Assembly: GCF_037392515.1 (NCBI RefSeq)
Contig: NC_090288.1
Coordinates: forward strand, 3,465,501-3,529,500
DNA: 64,000 bases
Reading direction: 5' to 3'
Source of the DNA: Haliotis asinina
Lineage: Eukaryota; Mollusca; Gastropoda; Lepetellida; Haliotidae
This document shows positions 12,535-27,793 of this stretch, piece after piece; the stretch's first letter is position 1, and every line of letters starts with the position of its first letter. A program made the position numbers and the translations under genes. Below the pieces are notes generated by a model. The model did not search any database and was not told the DNA's origin. It worked only from the letters and a program-made list of their open reading frames with translations.

Positions 12535-13030
12535 AATGTCAGCCCCGTGAAGATCCGGCTTGGCACTGGTCTTCACCAACACATGAAGCAGTAGAGTTGA
12601 AAGGCTCTATTTTTATGCAACTCTAGCGACAAGTGGCTGTAGCTGGCCTAATAGATAAAGTGTTAAAAGACAGCTAAACATTACAATTGTAAGAGATGAG
12701 GCTGAGGACTCAGGAGATTCAACTCCCATAATTAGCCAACAGAGTTACATGCACTGCGGGCGTGTAAGACTACGCACAAAGGTGATAAATGGTACATTAT
12801 TAATCAAATTAAATAGAACTTGAAAACACATATACCAGAATGACTGATCACGAAAATATGATAACATTTGCATTTTCTTTGCTATGAGGTGAGGTGAGGT
12901 GAACGAAGTCAGCGAGCCTGGCCACCAGATGCTATTCGTCCCCCCTTACGTCAAGCATGCAAGCATGCGTTACTGAAGATCAATTCTAACCTTGATCTTC
13001 ACGGGTGCTACACTACTTGTTAAACGCTCC
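12535..13030. repeat. Two fragments of SINE family A
   Basis: At 12540-12590 the start of a minus-strand copy is seen ('ccccgtgaagatccgg'). At 12900-13010 the 3' half of a plus-strand copy is seen ('gtcagcgagcctggccacc', then 'aagcatgcgttactgaagatc', then 'atcttcacggg'). Both are old and truncated. Confidence 0.6.
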
Positions 13031-13559
13031 AGGAAGGTTTTGAAAGTTAAGGACAACCAGTTTAATATTAGATCGATATTTTTGAAACTGAAACTACTAA
13101 AGGGTTTTTGTTAAATGTTATCTAAAAATATCAATCTTCTACCTAGAATATGAGATTTTTAACATTATTCACTGAAAATGTCAACTTTTCAACTTTACAA
13201 ACACTCTGTAACAATTCTGTACCAATACTGTGGAGGTTTTGTTATGTACTGGGCAAAATAAGTTAGGGATATTTGTATTTTTATGACTGATATTTTATCA
13301 GTATGTCAATGAATAAATACATCATCATTAATAATTTCGAAATTTACAAATTTCCTGAACTATCGTTGTCTAGCATATTTTGACTGGACCATTCGCTCAA
13401 GGAGTAGGTCCTTTTTTTATGTATTGTACCATGCCAATTTCCATATACAGCACATGCCGTAACCACAAAAGATCATGTAACCAACTGTTTGACCTTGCCT
13501 AATCTACTGCTTTACCTTTCTGTTCAGTTGTGCCACCTTTCATTGGTATAATACCTGAT

Positions 13560-13880
13560 TGTGTAATCGATCAATCATAGAATCATACTAATCAAATACG
13601 CATAATGATTTCATATGGTCCTGAATTTGGTTATTTAGACACTGTTCATGAGTTGTCGGATTGGAAGTCATAATGAGAAAATACCGATACCATGTGGATC
13701 TATGAAAACATCTTTATGTGTTTAAATATAATGTCAAATTGGTGAAAGACACTCCCGAGTCTTCTTGTGGAGTTGCGGATGTGTGGAGACTGAGTAGGGC
13801 TGGGACTGAAATAGGGAAAGGGGATACTTGCTGAGGCAACAGACAACAGAGTAAATGAATAGTTTGTTCCTTGTGACAGT
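13560..13880 (+). repeat. Duplicate of the lectin gene's 3' flank (copy 2)
   Basis: It aligns patchily with 19475-19700 downstream of the intact gene: 'catactaatcaaa.acgcat', 'gagtcttcttgtgga', 'gatgtgtggagact.ag', 'gggactgaaat.ggga' and the 'gaggcaa.aga' block. With the promoter and exon 1 copy at 11931-12436, this outlines a second lectin locus whose middle exons are gone. Confidence 0.5.
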
Positions 13881-13924
13881 AGACTTTACAGTGTTATGTT
13901 AGGTTCGGCATATACCGCCAATAA

Positions 13925-14175
13925 TGTTTTTCGACCCGTGAAGGTCCGGGTACAATAGGCCTTCAGCAACCCATGCCTGTCATAAAAGGCGACTATGCTT
14001 GTCGTAAGAGGCGACTAACGGGACTTTGTTGACACATTTCATCGGTTCCCCATTACGCAGATCGATACTCATGCTGTTGATATCTGGATTATCTGATCCA
14101 GACTCGAATATGTACAGACCGCCATCATATATAGCTGGAATATTGCTGAATATTGCTACTCTCACTGACTCACTG
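13925..14175 (-). repeat. SINE family A, near-complete
   Basis: Minus-strand copy running from 'cgacccgtgaaggtccggg' and 'acccatgcctgtcataaaaggcgac' through 'gttgacacatttcatcgg' and 'gaccgccatcatatatagctgg' to the 'ctcactgactcac' tail. Family landmarks are described at 46838-47115. Confidence 0.8.
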
Positions 14176-14189
14176 TAATGTTTTTTTCC

Positions 14190-14335
14190 TTCAAAGTCGG
14201 TGGAGTAACCGCGTGGATAAAGCGTTTGCTCATGACTCCGAAGACCCAGGTTCTTCGTCCGATATCGGTAGACTGGGTGAAGAAAACTTCTTGGGTCCCC
14301 CGTCATGGCATTTCTTGAACACAAAAGCGATCTAA
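14190..14335 (+). repeat. SINE family B (tRNA-headed), diverged
   Basis: It contains 'gtggataaagcgtttgctca', 'ccgaagacccaggttc' and 'cttcttgggtcccccgtcatgg', the tRNA-like head and start of the body of SINE B. The A- and B-box-like words are partly degraded, so it is not a tRNA gene. Confidence 0.55.
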
Positions 14336-14814
14336 AACTCGCTCAATAGCACAAAAATGTCAAGGAATGCTATGTTCGATATCTCCAGTATCCACTGTGT
14401 TTAAATATTGCCCCCTTCTCTGTGTATTTAACTGATTGTGCCCCATTATGAACTGCAGTGTTAACCAAATGTTTAAATGTGATGCAATTACTTAAGATCT
14501 TTATTACATGAAACATTCCAGCTCGTCATGTATAACAATTAAATTCATAACATGATCATTACATACTAAAAAACCAAAATAGAAATATCTGATTCAATCA
14601 TCAACCAAAGAATTATTTGTTGCCAAGTTCATTGTTGACTGATCCTTTATCAATACCGCATATGTGTTTTGTTTGGAAAACATTGGTTTTAAGTCAATTT
14701 AAGAATTTGGTCAAATGAGTGTATTGAGCTCTCAGAGCGATTTGTGTTTTGCTCGTCTTAAATGAGATATCACCAGAGAAGGGGCCATTCGGCATCAACG
14801 ATCTCCCTTTGCCA

Positions 14815-15530
14815 ATGATATTGACATGATCTCTGAGTTAAGACAAATACCACGGTCTTTATGAGTGGCAAGGTTAGGATCCATCCATCTGACTATTTGG
14901 TGTTGCTGTGATCCATCAAATTACACGCATGAGCGTATTTATGAAAAAAAATAATTTGGAACCCACCTCTAAAACACAATTGACTATAACTTTCAATGAA
15001 GTCAAAAGTACAAATAGCTAGGCTGAAGCTGTCCCTTTCCTATTCGTTCAGAAGTAATGAATGGATTCAACAGCTTGACACCTCTCACGGACGACAATCG
15101 TTCCCACCACCGAATCTCCTCCGTCGGGCGTTTATGTGTATGTATTATATAAGAAGGAAGAATATTAATCTGATCTGATTAAGGTGGATGCTCTCCACAA
15201 CAGAGTTTTATTGTGCACGTGTGCCCAGTAATTAGCGCTAACTTGCGTTAACTTTAGTTCACATGCACACAGTGTGTAGTCATTATTTAAAGTCGCAATC
15301 TCTGTAAGTATGCACATTTACAAACTATCCCTTGTATACTGAACACTCGAGATACAATCAGTCAATATCACGTTTGTTCTACACGTCTAACAGCGTCGTA
15401 AACTATTTATATACGCTGGTACGAGACTGCGTTTGCTTGTAAGCCAATGAAATCGAAATATCCCGCCTGCATATAGGCGAACTGACTGTTAACTGGACCT
15501 CTGTCGCAGAGGAACCACTTTCATAACAAT
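14815..15530 (+). promoter_or_regulatory. 5' flank and probable promoter of the lectin gene
   Basis: The flank is partly conserved in two other positions (5700-6270 and 11931-12122), as expected for a duplicated promoter. Two TATA-like words precede the start codon: 'tatttatata' at about 15402-15411 and 'catatagg' at about 15470. The second would place transcription near 15498, 30-35 bp before the ATG. No initiator can be proved from sequence. The words just before the ATG ('cataacaat') are compatible with translation initiation. Confidence 0.4.
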
Positions 15531-19260
<3,730 letters not shown>

Positions 19261-19474
19261 TTTGATCAAAGAATAGATCCTTAACTTGTATTTATTGCAC
19301 TGTATTCTAAGTTTTCATATCAGTGTTTGTACGCAAGGCATGTCTCAACCACAATACATCGTCCAACATGATATTGTACCACTATCTTGAGCTGCACTAC
19401 TTTTTATTGGTGAAAGGTCTATTTGTTATAGACTGATACTTTCTGTATCAAATGAATTATTGATACGTATGAAG

Positions 19475-19700
19475 AAGCATACTAATCAAACACGCATTTT
19501 CCTATTTCATTGGTCTAATTGAAGATATTTAAATGTGGTCAAATAATTTTTTTTATTGTTAAGTCTTCTTTCTTCTTGAGTTGAAACGAGGATTTGTGGA
19601 GACTTAGGTGGCACTGAGAGTGAAATGGGGATTGAAGTTTCAGTAGGTATATAGATACACTACTTGGTGAGACAAAGGATAATACAGTCCATGGACAGGT
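19475..19700 (+). other. 3' flank of the lectin gene, duplicated elsewhere
   Basis: It aligns with 13560-13880. The segment directly after the stop codon (19261-19475) also matches 41223-41410. No clear AATAAA signal lies within 200 bp of the stop. Confidence 0.5.
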
Positions 19701-19776
19701 TTGTTAAACTGATGAAGATATACACCAAATTGTTATGTTTTGTGGTACTACATCCTATTTTTCGTTTAAAGATATC

Positions 19777-19932
19777 CGGAGCGATGAGGAGGCCATGTAG
19801 TTAAAGCGTTCGCTCCTCACGATGAAGACCAGGTTTCGATGCCCAAAATGGATACAATGTGTGAAGCCCACTTCTGGTTTCCACACCTTGATGTTTCTGG
19901 GCTATTCTTAAAATTTAATTCACTCACTCAAA
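19777..19932 (+). repeat. SINE family B, near-complete
   Basis: Head 'gccatgtagttaaagcgttcgctcc', then 'gaagaccaggtttcgatgcc', body 'acaatgtgtgaagcccac' and tail 'attcactcactcaaac'. The head derives from a tRNA (A box like TAGTTAAAG, B box like GGTTTCGAT). Confidence 0.75.
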
Positions 19933-20061
19933 CTTTAAACTGAATGAATTAATTGATATCTGTTATGTACCTATTGTGTTTATCACAACCAAGATTTGAT
20001 TCTGTGCTGATTTCGTAGTGATCTCAACTTATCATCACAGGCAAAAAACTAGTGAGTACAT

Positions 20062-20649
20062 TGTTACGAGAGTGTATTCTCCGTGATTTGAGTTGTTATT
20101 AAGTATTATTACTGTAGTTAACGTTGTAATTGGGTCACAATATTTAAGGTTTAAGTGTTAGTTATAATGGGTCACATTTCCTACAGAGTTATCTGCCCTT
20201 GGCTTTCTATTTGTTTACTTCCGGGAGACTATTCTAGAGCTTACCACGTTAGTGGCGATGGTCGCGTGTGCTCGAACTTTCAGGAAATGACTAAATGTAT
20301 ATATAAATGCTAGTTGCAGTGTGACACGGACACACACATTCACTGGAGTATATATCTTTCTGCATCCGTCAACGCCTGATCTACATAAAGCTCACTGTGT
20401 TACATTCTGCGTGACTGTTTCTCTCTCGCACTAAGACTTTGGTGAGTTAGCTATATATTTTGTGACCCGTTGCCTAGATTTTGTATTGTAATTGAAATCG
20501 ATATTGTGAAATTGACTTGTGACTTTGCATAACTTGCTTTCTTTGCTAATAATACAGTATTTGAATGTTTTAGACTTCTGTTTGTTCTGTTTTGCTGGTC
20601 CACAGGGGATTTCTTACACCTTTGTCACGGCAAATTCTTAACCGTAACA
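20062..20649. mobile_element. Solo LTR of an LTR retrotransposon (fossil)
   Basis: The 588-bp segment starts TGTTACG and ends CGTAACA, a perfect 7-bp terminal inverted repeat of the TG...CA type. It is flanked by a 4-bp target duplication (acat at 20058-20061 and 20650-20653). A TATA-like word lies near 20298. No internal coding region adjoins it, so it is a solo LTR left by recombination. Related LTR pieces are found at 58150-58430 and at the edge of the gag fossil near 62575-62650. The clean ends and intact target duplication suggest moderate age. Confidence 0.85.
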
Positions 20650-20924
20650 ACATCCTTTCTTACAGCCTTTGTGAATGTTGGTTTCATCAGTCTGTCGTCG
20701 TATACTGGTGTCGCCATTTTCGATTTTGCGTTGCCAAATTGTAATTCATGTGATTTAGCGTTCGGAAGACATTTTGTGAAAGACATTTCTTAATTTGCTG
20801 CTCATTTTTCTGTCAACTTTCCTGTGATATATTTCGTGTCCAAATAAATATCAAGGATTTCTTTTGAAAGTGTTTAACGTCTTGAGGTGAAATGAGAAAC
20901 CATACATGTATCTGTGTTCATCTT

Positions 20925-21245
20925 CCTATAGACATACAACCAGGGTCCATGCAGGTAGCAAAGGTACTGTAAGTCCCCATGGTCCCTGGTATGGTGATGT
21001 AACTTCAGTTGTTGACGATCTGTAGCCCATATTTATATTATATCGCCCTCTATAATTAAACTATTTTAGATATAGTTACTACTTTTAAATATCTATCTGT
21101 GATAATCTAGATATTTTACTGTCTTTCGTTGACAAGTGTTTCTAGTTTAATTTTTCATCTTTATAAATCTATACCTTGTTTTTAGTCACGATATAGCTAA
21201 AATATTGCCGATGTGACTTAAAATCTTAACTCTTTCACTCACTCT
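20925..21245 (+). repeat. Interspersed repeat R1, most complete copy
   Basis: It runs from 'tcctatagacatacaaccag' through 'gggtccatgcaggtagcaaa', 'tccccatggtccctgg', 'gacgatctgtagccc' and 'atcgccctctataattaaac' to 'ttagtcacgatatagc' and a ctttcactcactc tail. It serves as the reference for the other R1 pieces. The 44205-44397 copy is almost the same but is cut off at the edge of duplication unit B. Confidence 0.75.
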
Positions 21246-22004
21246 TCCTGTAGACAGCAGTTACAATTTCATAAAAATAGTTGTTAACAGTTTTTATAGT
21301 GTTTGGCAAGTAATTTTTGGAAAGGACTAGTGACGTATAAAATCCACTTACCCGGAGAACCCGTCAATAGTGAGTGTCGATCCCTGCTGTTTCAGAATAA
21401 CAAATATATGCAAGAAAATGTTCTGGTTTGTCCCTTTTCACATTGAAAGAAGCTATACAATGCACAATGGTTACTCACATACATGTATACTACGATTCAG
21501 TTTGAAGGTAATGTGATGATATAAAATGGATATATCTCTTCTTGCACAATATATCGCAATACGCATCGCAATACAAAAGAGTAAATCACAATATATCGCA
21601 ATACGAAATTAGGGGCAAAACACAGTCCTACCAGCGAATGTCTGAAATTCAGAACAATTACATATGTAAATACATATCCATATGATACACTTCACAGACA
21701 AATTACATTTGAAAAATAAATAAATAAATTATATATTATCATATGAAATCACCAACTGGACATAAAGGATAAGAAATTAAATCAAACCGTTAAAGTCATC
21801 GCAAAGGTCAGAATTTCCGACGTTTCGGTGTAGGTACTAAGACCGTTGTCAAGCAACTGATGGCTTGTTTCATAATGGTGGAAGAATCTATACCGAAACG
21901 TTGCACTTTTGCAATATAAAAGGTTGACTGTTCAGAGGACATGGTTTTCCTTCTAATATGTGTCTCAAAGATACACTAGTAGCATGGTGAATATGCGGAG
22001 GATA
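21246..22004. other. No gene; short repeats and an imperfect inverted repeat
   Basis: 'atatatcgcaatacg' recurs three times at about 21550-21605. At 21819-21850 and 21871-21904 two arms ('cgacgtttcggtgtagg' and the reverse of 'ctataccgaaacgttgc') form an imperfect fold-back of about 32 bp per arm. It resembles the ends of some small retroelements, but no coding part is present. Confidence 0.5.
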
Positions 22005-23202
22005 CGAGGGGATGTCAATAAGTTTTGAGCTTTGAGCATTTTTCATACCCAGGTGTCACAGCCTATGGTACGACCCCCCTCACGGCAGTGAAAATGAATA
22101 AAATGAGTATAGAGCAGTAATTAGGTTTTTGGTTCTTGAAGGAAACTCGGCGAAGAACATTGAAGAAAGGCTTGCAGCAGTTTATGGGAAGTCTTCCCCT
22201 TCATCTGCTACCATCAAACGATGGGTCAATGAATTTAAGCATGGTAGAGACATTCTTGAAGATGACCCCCGTCCAAGTCGCCCAACAACAATCACCAGTC
22301 AGGAAAACATTGTCAGAATGCATAGACTTGTGCTGGGAAATCGTCGAAACACACTCCACGAGTTAGAGGAGACCACAGGCATTTCACACGGATCCATGGA
22401 GACAATTCTTCATGAACATCTCGTCATGTCTAAGGTGTGCGCAAGATGGGTGCCAAGAATGCTTACAGATGAAATAAAGCAAACAAGGGTCACCATAAGC
22501 AACTCCATGCTAACCAGATACAACAAGAATCAAGAAGATTTTCACTTTAGGCTAGTAACCTGTGATCACTTTGCATCACTATGATCCTATGAGCAAACAA
22601 GAATTCATGGAATGGAAACATGTAACTTCTCCCAGGACCAAAAAGTTCAAAGCCTCCAGAACAGTGCAGAAGGTAATGGCGACAGTCTTCTGGGATAGCA
22701 AAAACGTCATCCACATAGATTACTTACCAAAAGGAAGAACAATGAATGGGGAATATTACGCTAACTTGTTGAGGCAAGTGCGACAGTCAATCAAGGAGAA
22801 GCGCCGGGGCAAGATCAGACGTGGTATTCTTCTACATCAAGACAACGCTCCGTACACACCTCTCGCGTTGCAGCCGCAGCTGTCCAGGAATGCGGGTACG
22901 AAATCTTGCCGCATCCATTCCTACTCTTCAGACCTGGCACCAAGTGATTACCATCTGTTCCCAAGTCTCAAGAAACACTTGCGTGGTCGTAGATTTCAGG
23001 ATGAGAATGAGCTTATTGCTGTTACTGAGGCTGGGTTTGAGGACCAAAATGGCGCCGTCTACAGAGATGGCATCAGCGACTGTCACAAAAGTTGGAACAA
23101 GTGCCTTGACTCACAAGGGGACTATGTTGAAAAATAAATGTGGTTCATACCAATATTTTGTGTTTTTCTATGCAAGGCTCAAAACGTATTGACATCCCCT
23201 CG
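22005..23202 (+). mobile_element. mariner DNA transposon, both ends present
   Basis: The 1198-bp element has 26-bp terminal inverted repeats (22005-22030, starting CGAGGGGATGTC, and 23177-23202) that differ at one base. TA precedes the left end; the right side now reads TG. The transposase (about 22085-23137) has a helix-turn-helix start ('VLEGNSAKNIEERLAAVYG', 'SSATIKRWVNEF'), the first catalytic Asp in 'LVTCD', the second in 'LLHQDNAP' and the third in 'SDLAPSD'. The spacing of 34 residues between the last two gives DD34D, the mariner class. It is damaged but young-looking: the start region is out of frame, a small deletion shifts the frame just after the first catalytic Asp (about 22566-22575), and a pair of compensating shifts scrambles the residues between the second and third Asp. 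Confidence 0.92.
22129..23137 (+). pseudogene. mariner transposase, two overlapping frames
   Basis: Frame 1 (22129-22584) encodes the DNA-binding half up to 'FRLVTCD'. Frame 2 (22562-23137) encodes 'LHHYDPMSKQEF' to the end 'SQGDYVEK'. Neither begins at an ATG: the annotated starts are TTG and GTG, and the expected first residues lie out of frame upstream near 22095-22128. The full family protein is about 340 residues, so nearly the whole gene is here with few lesions. It cannot be made as one protein. Confidence 0.85.
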
Positions 23203-25028
23203 TGAGTATACATGTTAATATGTTTTCCTTCAGGCTTGAGTCACCACATCGATTTCCTCACTGTATGCGACTATGGACTTTGTACACTCTTGATTTGTTT
23301 GACAGCCGAGAGTATGGAATGGTCACAGACGATCAGCCAGGCCATCCACTGTGTCCAATAACCACGCACACAATGCACAGATTCAATGCAATGCGTTCAT
23401 ATATGTTTCATATATAACTATAGTCTAGAATATCTAGAATATATTGTTTGATTTCTTTATCGAAATATTTAATTCCAGCAGAAAAATCATACGTATAATT
23501 AGACATTTTCATACACAAATATGCATGAGCATAAACAATAAAAAAATACAACAATGGCTGCCAGTGAACCAATTGTTCGATGTAGGAACATTGTCAGGTG
23601 ATGTCGCCACTCACTGGCACACTGCCAAAGCACTCGATCACTGACACTGTTGATTGAACGAGTCAGCGCCCACAAAGTAACACAAAGTAACACATACTAC
23701 CAACCTCAAGCGCTGGGATTCAAAGAGCAGTTACCTCATATCCCATTAGATCACATTTCAATATACATTTGGGGTACCCCCTCATTAGTGTAAACCAAGT
23801 CAAGCTGCGAAGAACACAAGTGAAGGTCCGCAAATCATTATACCTCACAAAGCCAAGAGGCATATCTTATATGGTTATGCATTACCATTGACTTATTGTT
23901 CGGACTGAACTGACAGCACTCGGATGATGCAATGATATATGAGCATAATGATTTGGGGAGCATTGTGTGCCAAAGGTCGATGTCAGTTCATTATCGTTTT
24001 AACATGGCCCCGTACTGCAGTTCTAATGTGCAGCGGTTTTGAGCGTATCAGCTGGCAGTTATATCATGCAACATACTCCATAACGCCATAGTTGAGGTCA
24101 TGGACTGACCTTCTAACTTAATACCGATTCGACCAAATTTGGGTGACAGTTTATGACATAGACATCTTCATATACACTACTTTCAATGTAGAATTCAGTG
24201 TAAGTAAGGTGAGGTGCTTCACCTTTCCCCACCAGAACTCGTACTTGCCTAACAAAGGGATTAGCACAACAGAACACAAGTCAGGCGCTTCACCTTTCCT
24301 CACAAGACCTCGTACTTGACTAACAAAGGGATCAGCACAACAGAACACAAGTCAGCACCAGTTAATACTGCCATTACGTGTAATGTATAAAACACTCTTT
24401 TCTTGTGATGTGTTCAGCTATACACTCCATCCGTTCAATAAAAGTTATGAACAAATATGAAAATGCATTACTTGTTTCACTACAGTGCCGTTCAATCATA
24501 TAGATTCAACACATTAGATAATAATTATCCACGGTTATCTGCTGAGGCAAATGTCTCTCAGTGTGCAAGAAAATCAGTGACACCAAGTGTTCGCGATCAT
24601 GTAATGATGTCTTGCTATACATGTAGCAGCCGAGAAGTATTATCACGCGATGTGCTGTAAAGTACCTGACGCCTAACGTAGCATGCTTACCCGTTGAGTT
24701 TTGCCTCTAAGTAATCACGTCTGAACTAGACATGTCCAGTGATGTGATAGAGCGATCACTGTGTTCGTTTAAACTAAAAATGCTCCGCCGTGAGTAACCA
24801 GCATAGAGGAGACATGGCAATTAGTAGATGTCCTGCATCAGTAAACAAATAACACTACGCAGATCAATCGTCTCCCAAGAAAATGTAATTGCAACTGATT
24901 GTTCCTTCTCAGTGGATGAATAATTGACACATAATTTCGAAGTTATTTTTCCTTTTCTACAAGAAGGTTTCTGTTGATAGTCAGGAAGGAGTATTTTTTA
25001 ACTGATCTCCTATGTTTAATTCAAATTG
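23203..25028. other. No gene; one tandem duplication
   Basis: Two copies of a 71-bp unit start at about 24213 and 24284 ('gcttcacctttcc.cac.aga', then 'acaaagggat.agcacaacag') and end near 24355. A minus-strand open frame across them is a by-product. Otherwise unique sequence. Confidence 0.55.
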
Positions 25029-25141
25029 GTCGATGCTTTTGCTGCTGAACTGAGTGAGTGAGTTACATTATAGTCACACCAGAATTATTTTAGCCACATC
25101 GTGCTTAAAACAATTCATTTAATGAGAGCAGATAAAGTTTA

Positions 25142-25456
25142 TTATGAATTCTGTCGACAAAGGACAGTAATAGATGCTGAACTGAAGTCCCTGAGATACA
25201 TCTTAAGCTCAGTAGCATATCTTGGATTGGTGAGTTCACCACAACAGAAATGCTTGGTGCAAGACATTGACACTGACTCCCAACGTTTTCCTCAGTTTAT
25301 AAGCATCGGAATCTCTTCACTTCCACACATTTGAAATTTCAGGTTATCTCTAGAACAAGTATATATGGATGACAACCTCTTCAATTCTCGAGCACGACGT
25401 TTCGATACAGGTTCTTGTATCATTTCCAAATTATCTAACCGGAATTTCTTGTTCAT
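25142..25456 (-). pseudogene. Copy A of an unrecognised 104-codon cysteine-containing frame, with a stop
   Basis: It corresponds base for base to the open frame at 44513-44827 in unit B but has TGA at 25292-25294 in place of CGA. Differences between the copies are about a dozen, and many change the residue, which suggests little constraint. See the unit B entry for its contents. Confidence 0.5.
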
Positions 25457-27370
25457 CAATCACTTGATTGTCTGGTTTGTTTTACAGACCTTCATCAAAT
25501 AGCAGGCACAAAAATCTTGAATTTTAAATCACAGTTGTTGAATGGCAAGTGCTACCGGTAGGGTTGGTTCATGCTTATAACACCCGGTGTCATCTCCGAT
25601 TTTTGGTGGTCAATGCATACATTTTCACAGATTTGTTGCCCTTTATACCAAACAGAATTTGTTTCACAGGATAGTCAGCACTGGGTTCCCTTTTGCGCTG
25701 AGTTGCCATGTTAATGAAAGTAGACCCTGTTGTACAGTCCATGCGTTCTGCGAATTATATACTTCGTCCATCCCATGAAAATACCATGGCAGTGGTCAGT
25801 AACATTGCCAACAATATACTAGTACTGAGGGAAAGAAATAAGGGAACACCACTGCATGGTAGTGTTCCTATATTTATTCTCAGATTTCTGCTGATGCAAA
25901 TAGGAAAATATTGAAGGAACGCTTTAAATTTCCCCTGTTCTTTTATTTCTTTCCATTTTCCTTGTGAAAACCCATGATCAATCAATAATGAAAATCAATA
26001 TTCTTTAAAGCAGAAGATTTGAAATTATTTACACTCGCATTGATTTATTTTCTTCGCATGTTTGTGTTTGAATTGAATGGTAAGCACAGAAATATATATG
26101 GGATACTTGCATGTTCTTTATTAAACCCAGTCCCAAATGAAAACAATCATAGAAAACAAACATTAACATCCAAAATATGATGTATGCTTCGATTTAGATT
26201 TCTTATTTACAATCGAGATGACATAATTCTTAGAGTCATTCTTTTCAGAATTGGCAGTTGAGAATAGAAACCTTCAGGGTTCACATAATTCAAACACTTT
26301 CTTTTCAGAATTGACTGATAAGAATGCAAACACAAGGTATATTTCCTTTTTCTTCTGGATACTCCGTCAACTGCTTTTCATATAAAAAAATGTTTAACAC
26401 CTCTCTGTCGTTGATGTCGGCTTGAGGCAAAATCATTACACGCAGTTTTCAGAATTGAATATCAACCATCCAAATATAAACAGGGTACCGGTATTTACCT
26501 TAATCCACAGAATACAGTCAAACATTGAAAACATTCAAGATATACGCTAGAATCCACTGCACGATGTGTACAAGAAACTCGAAGTTATTTACACTCGCGT
26601 TCACATGATCGTGCCTAACATTTTCATCAATGAGTGATGCACAAACAAGTGCTAGTGCTTCAGTAATAACGCATGTGCTAGTGCTTCAGTAATAACAATA
26701 TTGAAACAATTAATGATTGTAGCTATAGTAACGAATTGGAGTGCACACAAATATCACGGTGCTATGACCCTTCAATAATGACTCAAAATCACAATATATT
26801 TTAGTAACCAATGCTTCTTGAAAAATTGTATGTATCCATGGAAACATGCAACACACCCAAGTCTTCCTAACCCTCATGAAACAATTTAAAGATTTTATGA
26901 ATCTTTGCACAATCACGTATATGGACACATAACTGAGTGAGTGAGTGAGTGATTCTAGTTTCTCGTCGGTCTGATGTACCACGAGTTGCTCTTAAAATGT
27001 TGAATAAAACGTATTTCACGTGAGTAATTATTAAACTTGGGGTATGAAATCTGAGAGTACAACCGAGTGAGGAAATCGGAGTGTACCTTTGACCGTGGCG
27101 ATATTTTATCTTGACATGAAAAATATTTTTCGATCCGAAACGAAGGTAGTACGTGTATACCTTTGACTGTGGCCATATTTTATTTTAACATGAAAAATAT
27201 CTTTCGAACCGAAGCGAGGGAAGTACGTTGCCAACCTTAGCTCGCTTCGCTCACATGTAAGAAGACTGGTCATTTTCTCTATGCTGCGCAACCCATTTGG
27301 TTGTCAGTCAAGGTTTGAGGAGGAAATCATTCGACGATGACTCATTGGCCCTTAAAAGGTGTGTGTGTGT
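25457..27370. other. Unit A sequence without a recognised gene
   Basis: Duplicated non-coding sequence shared with 44828-46395 up to about 26960. A 74-bp tandem duplication lies at about 27080-27230 ('acctttgactgtggccat', 'catgaaaaatat', 'cgaaacgaaggtagtacg'). A CACTCA-type SINE tail lies at 26935-26955. No exon is seen. Confidence 0.5.
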
Positions 27371-27388
27371 GGGGGGGGGGGGGGGGGG
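27371..27388. repeat. Poly-G tract
   Basis: Eighteen G after a short TG run. It is absent from unit B, where 'aaaaggtgaggatgttcc' follows instead. Confidence 0.9.
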
Positions 27389-27793
27389 TTAAGAGGAGTG
27401 TATTTTTCATGAGATGGGTGTGGTGAAGACTCTGTAAATCAACTACAAGAATTACATATTGGATCACCTCCTGTCTTCAATTACTTCTGTTGAGAAGTCT
27501 AATGAACAAGGCATGAAAAGTTGATGGTGACGATGATTTACTGAAGTCATACCCATGCAACGAAAGCATTCATAATCATATGCGAAATCATCTTGAACGT
27601 TGTAGTGCCACTCTCCCTCTAGTGGCGTAGTCTGCAAAAGAAACGTATCGAATCATGTGATGTTCCAAATTTGACATAAATGTTAAACATGATTTTCATC
27701 TCTAGTGGTGATAATGGTGTATACTCAATAAAACAGACACATATTCCTTACCTCAGTTCATTCTTGGAGGTGGTGGATGCTCCTTGCGAACTC

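Noticed and set aside
21819-21904. Hammerhead ribozyme of a Penelope-like element
   Set aside because: A ctgatg word and a gaaac word are present but the three-stem core does not form. An imperfect fold-back is all that can be claimed.
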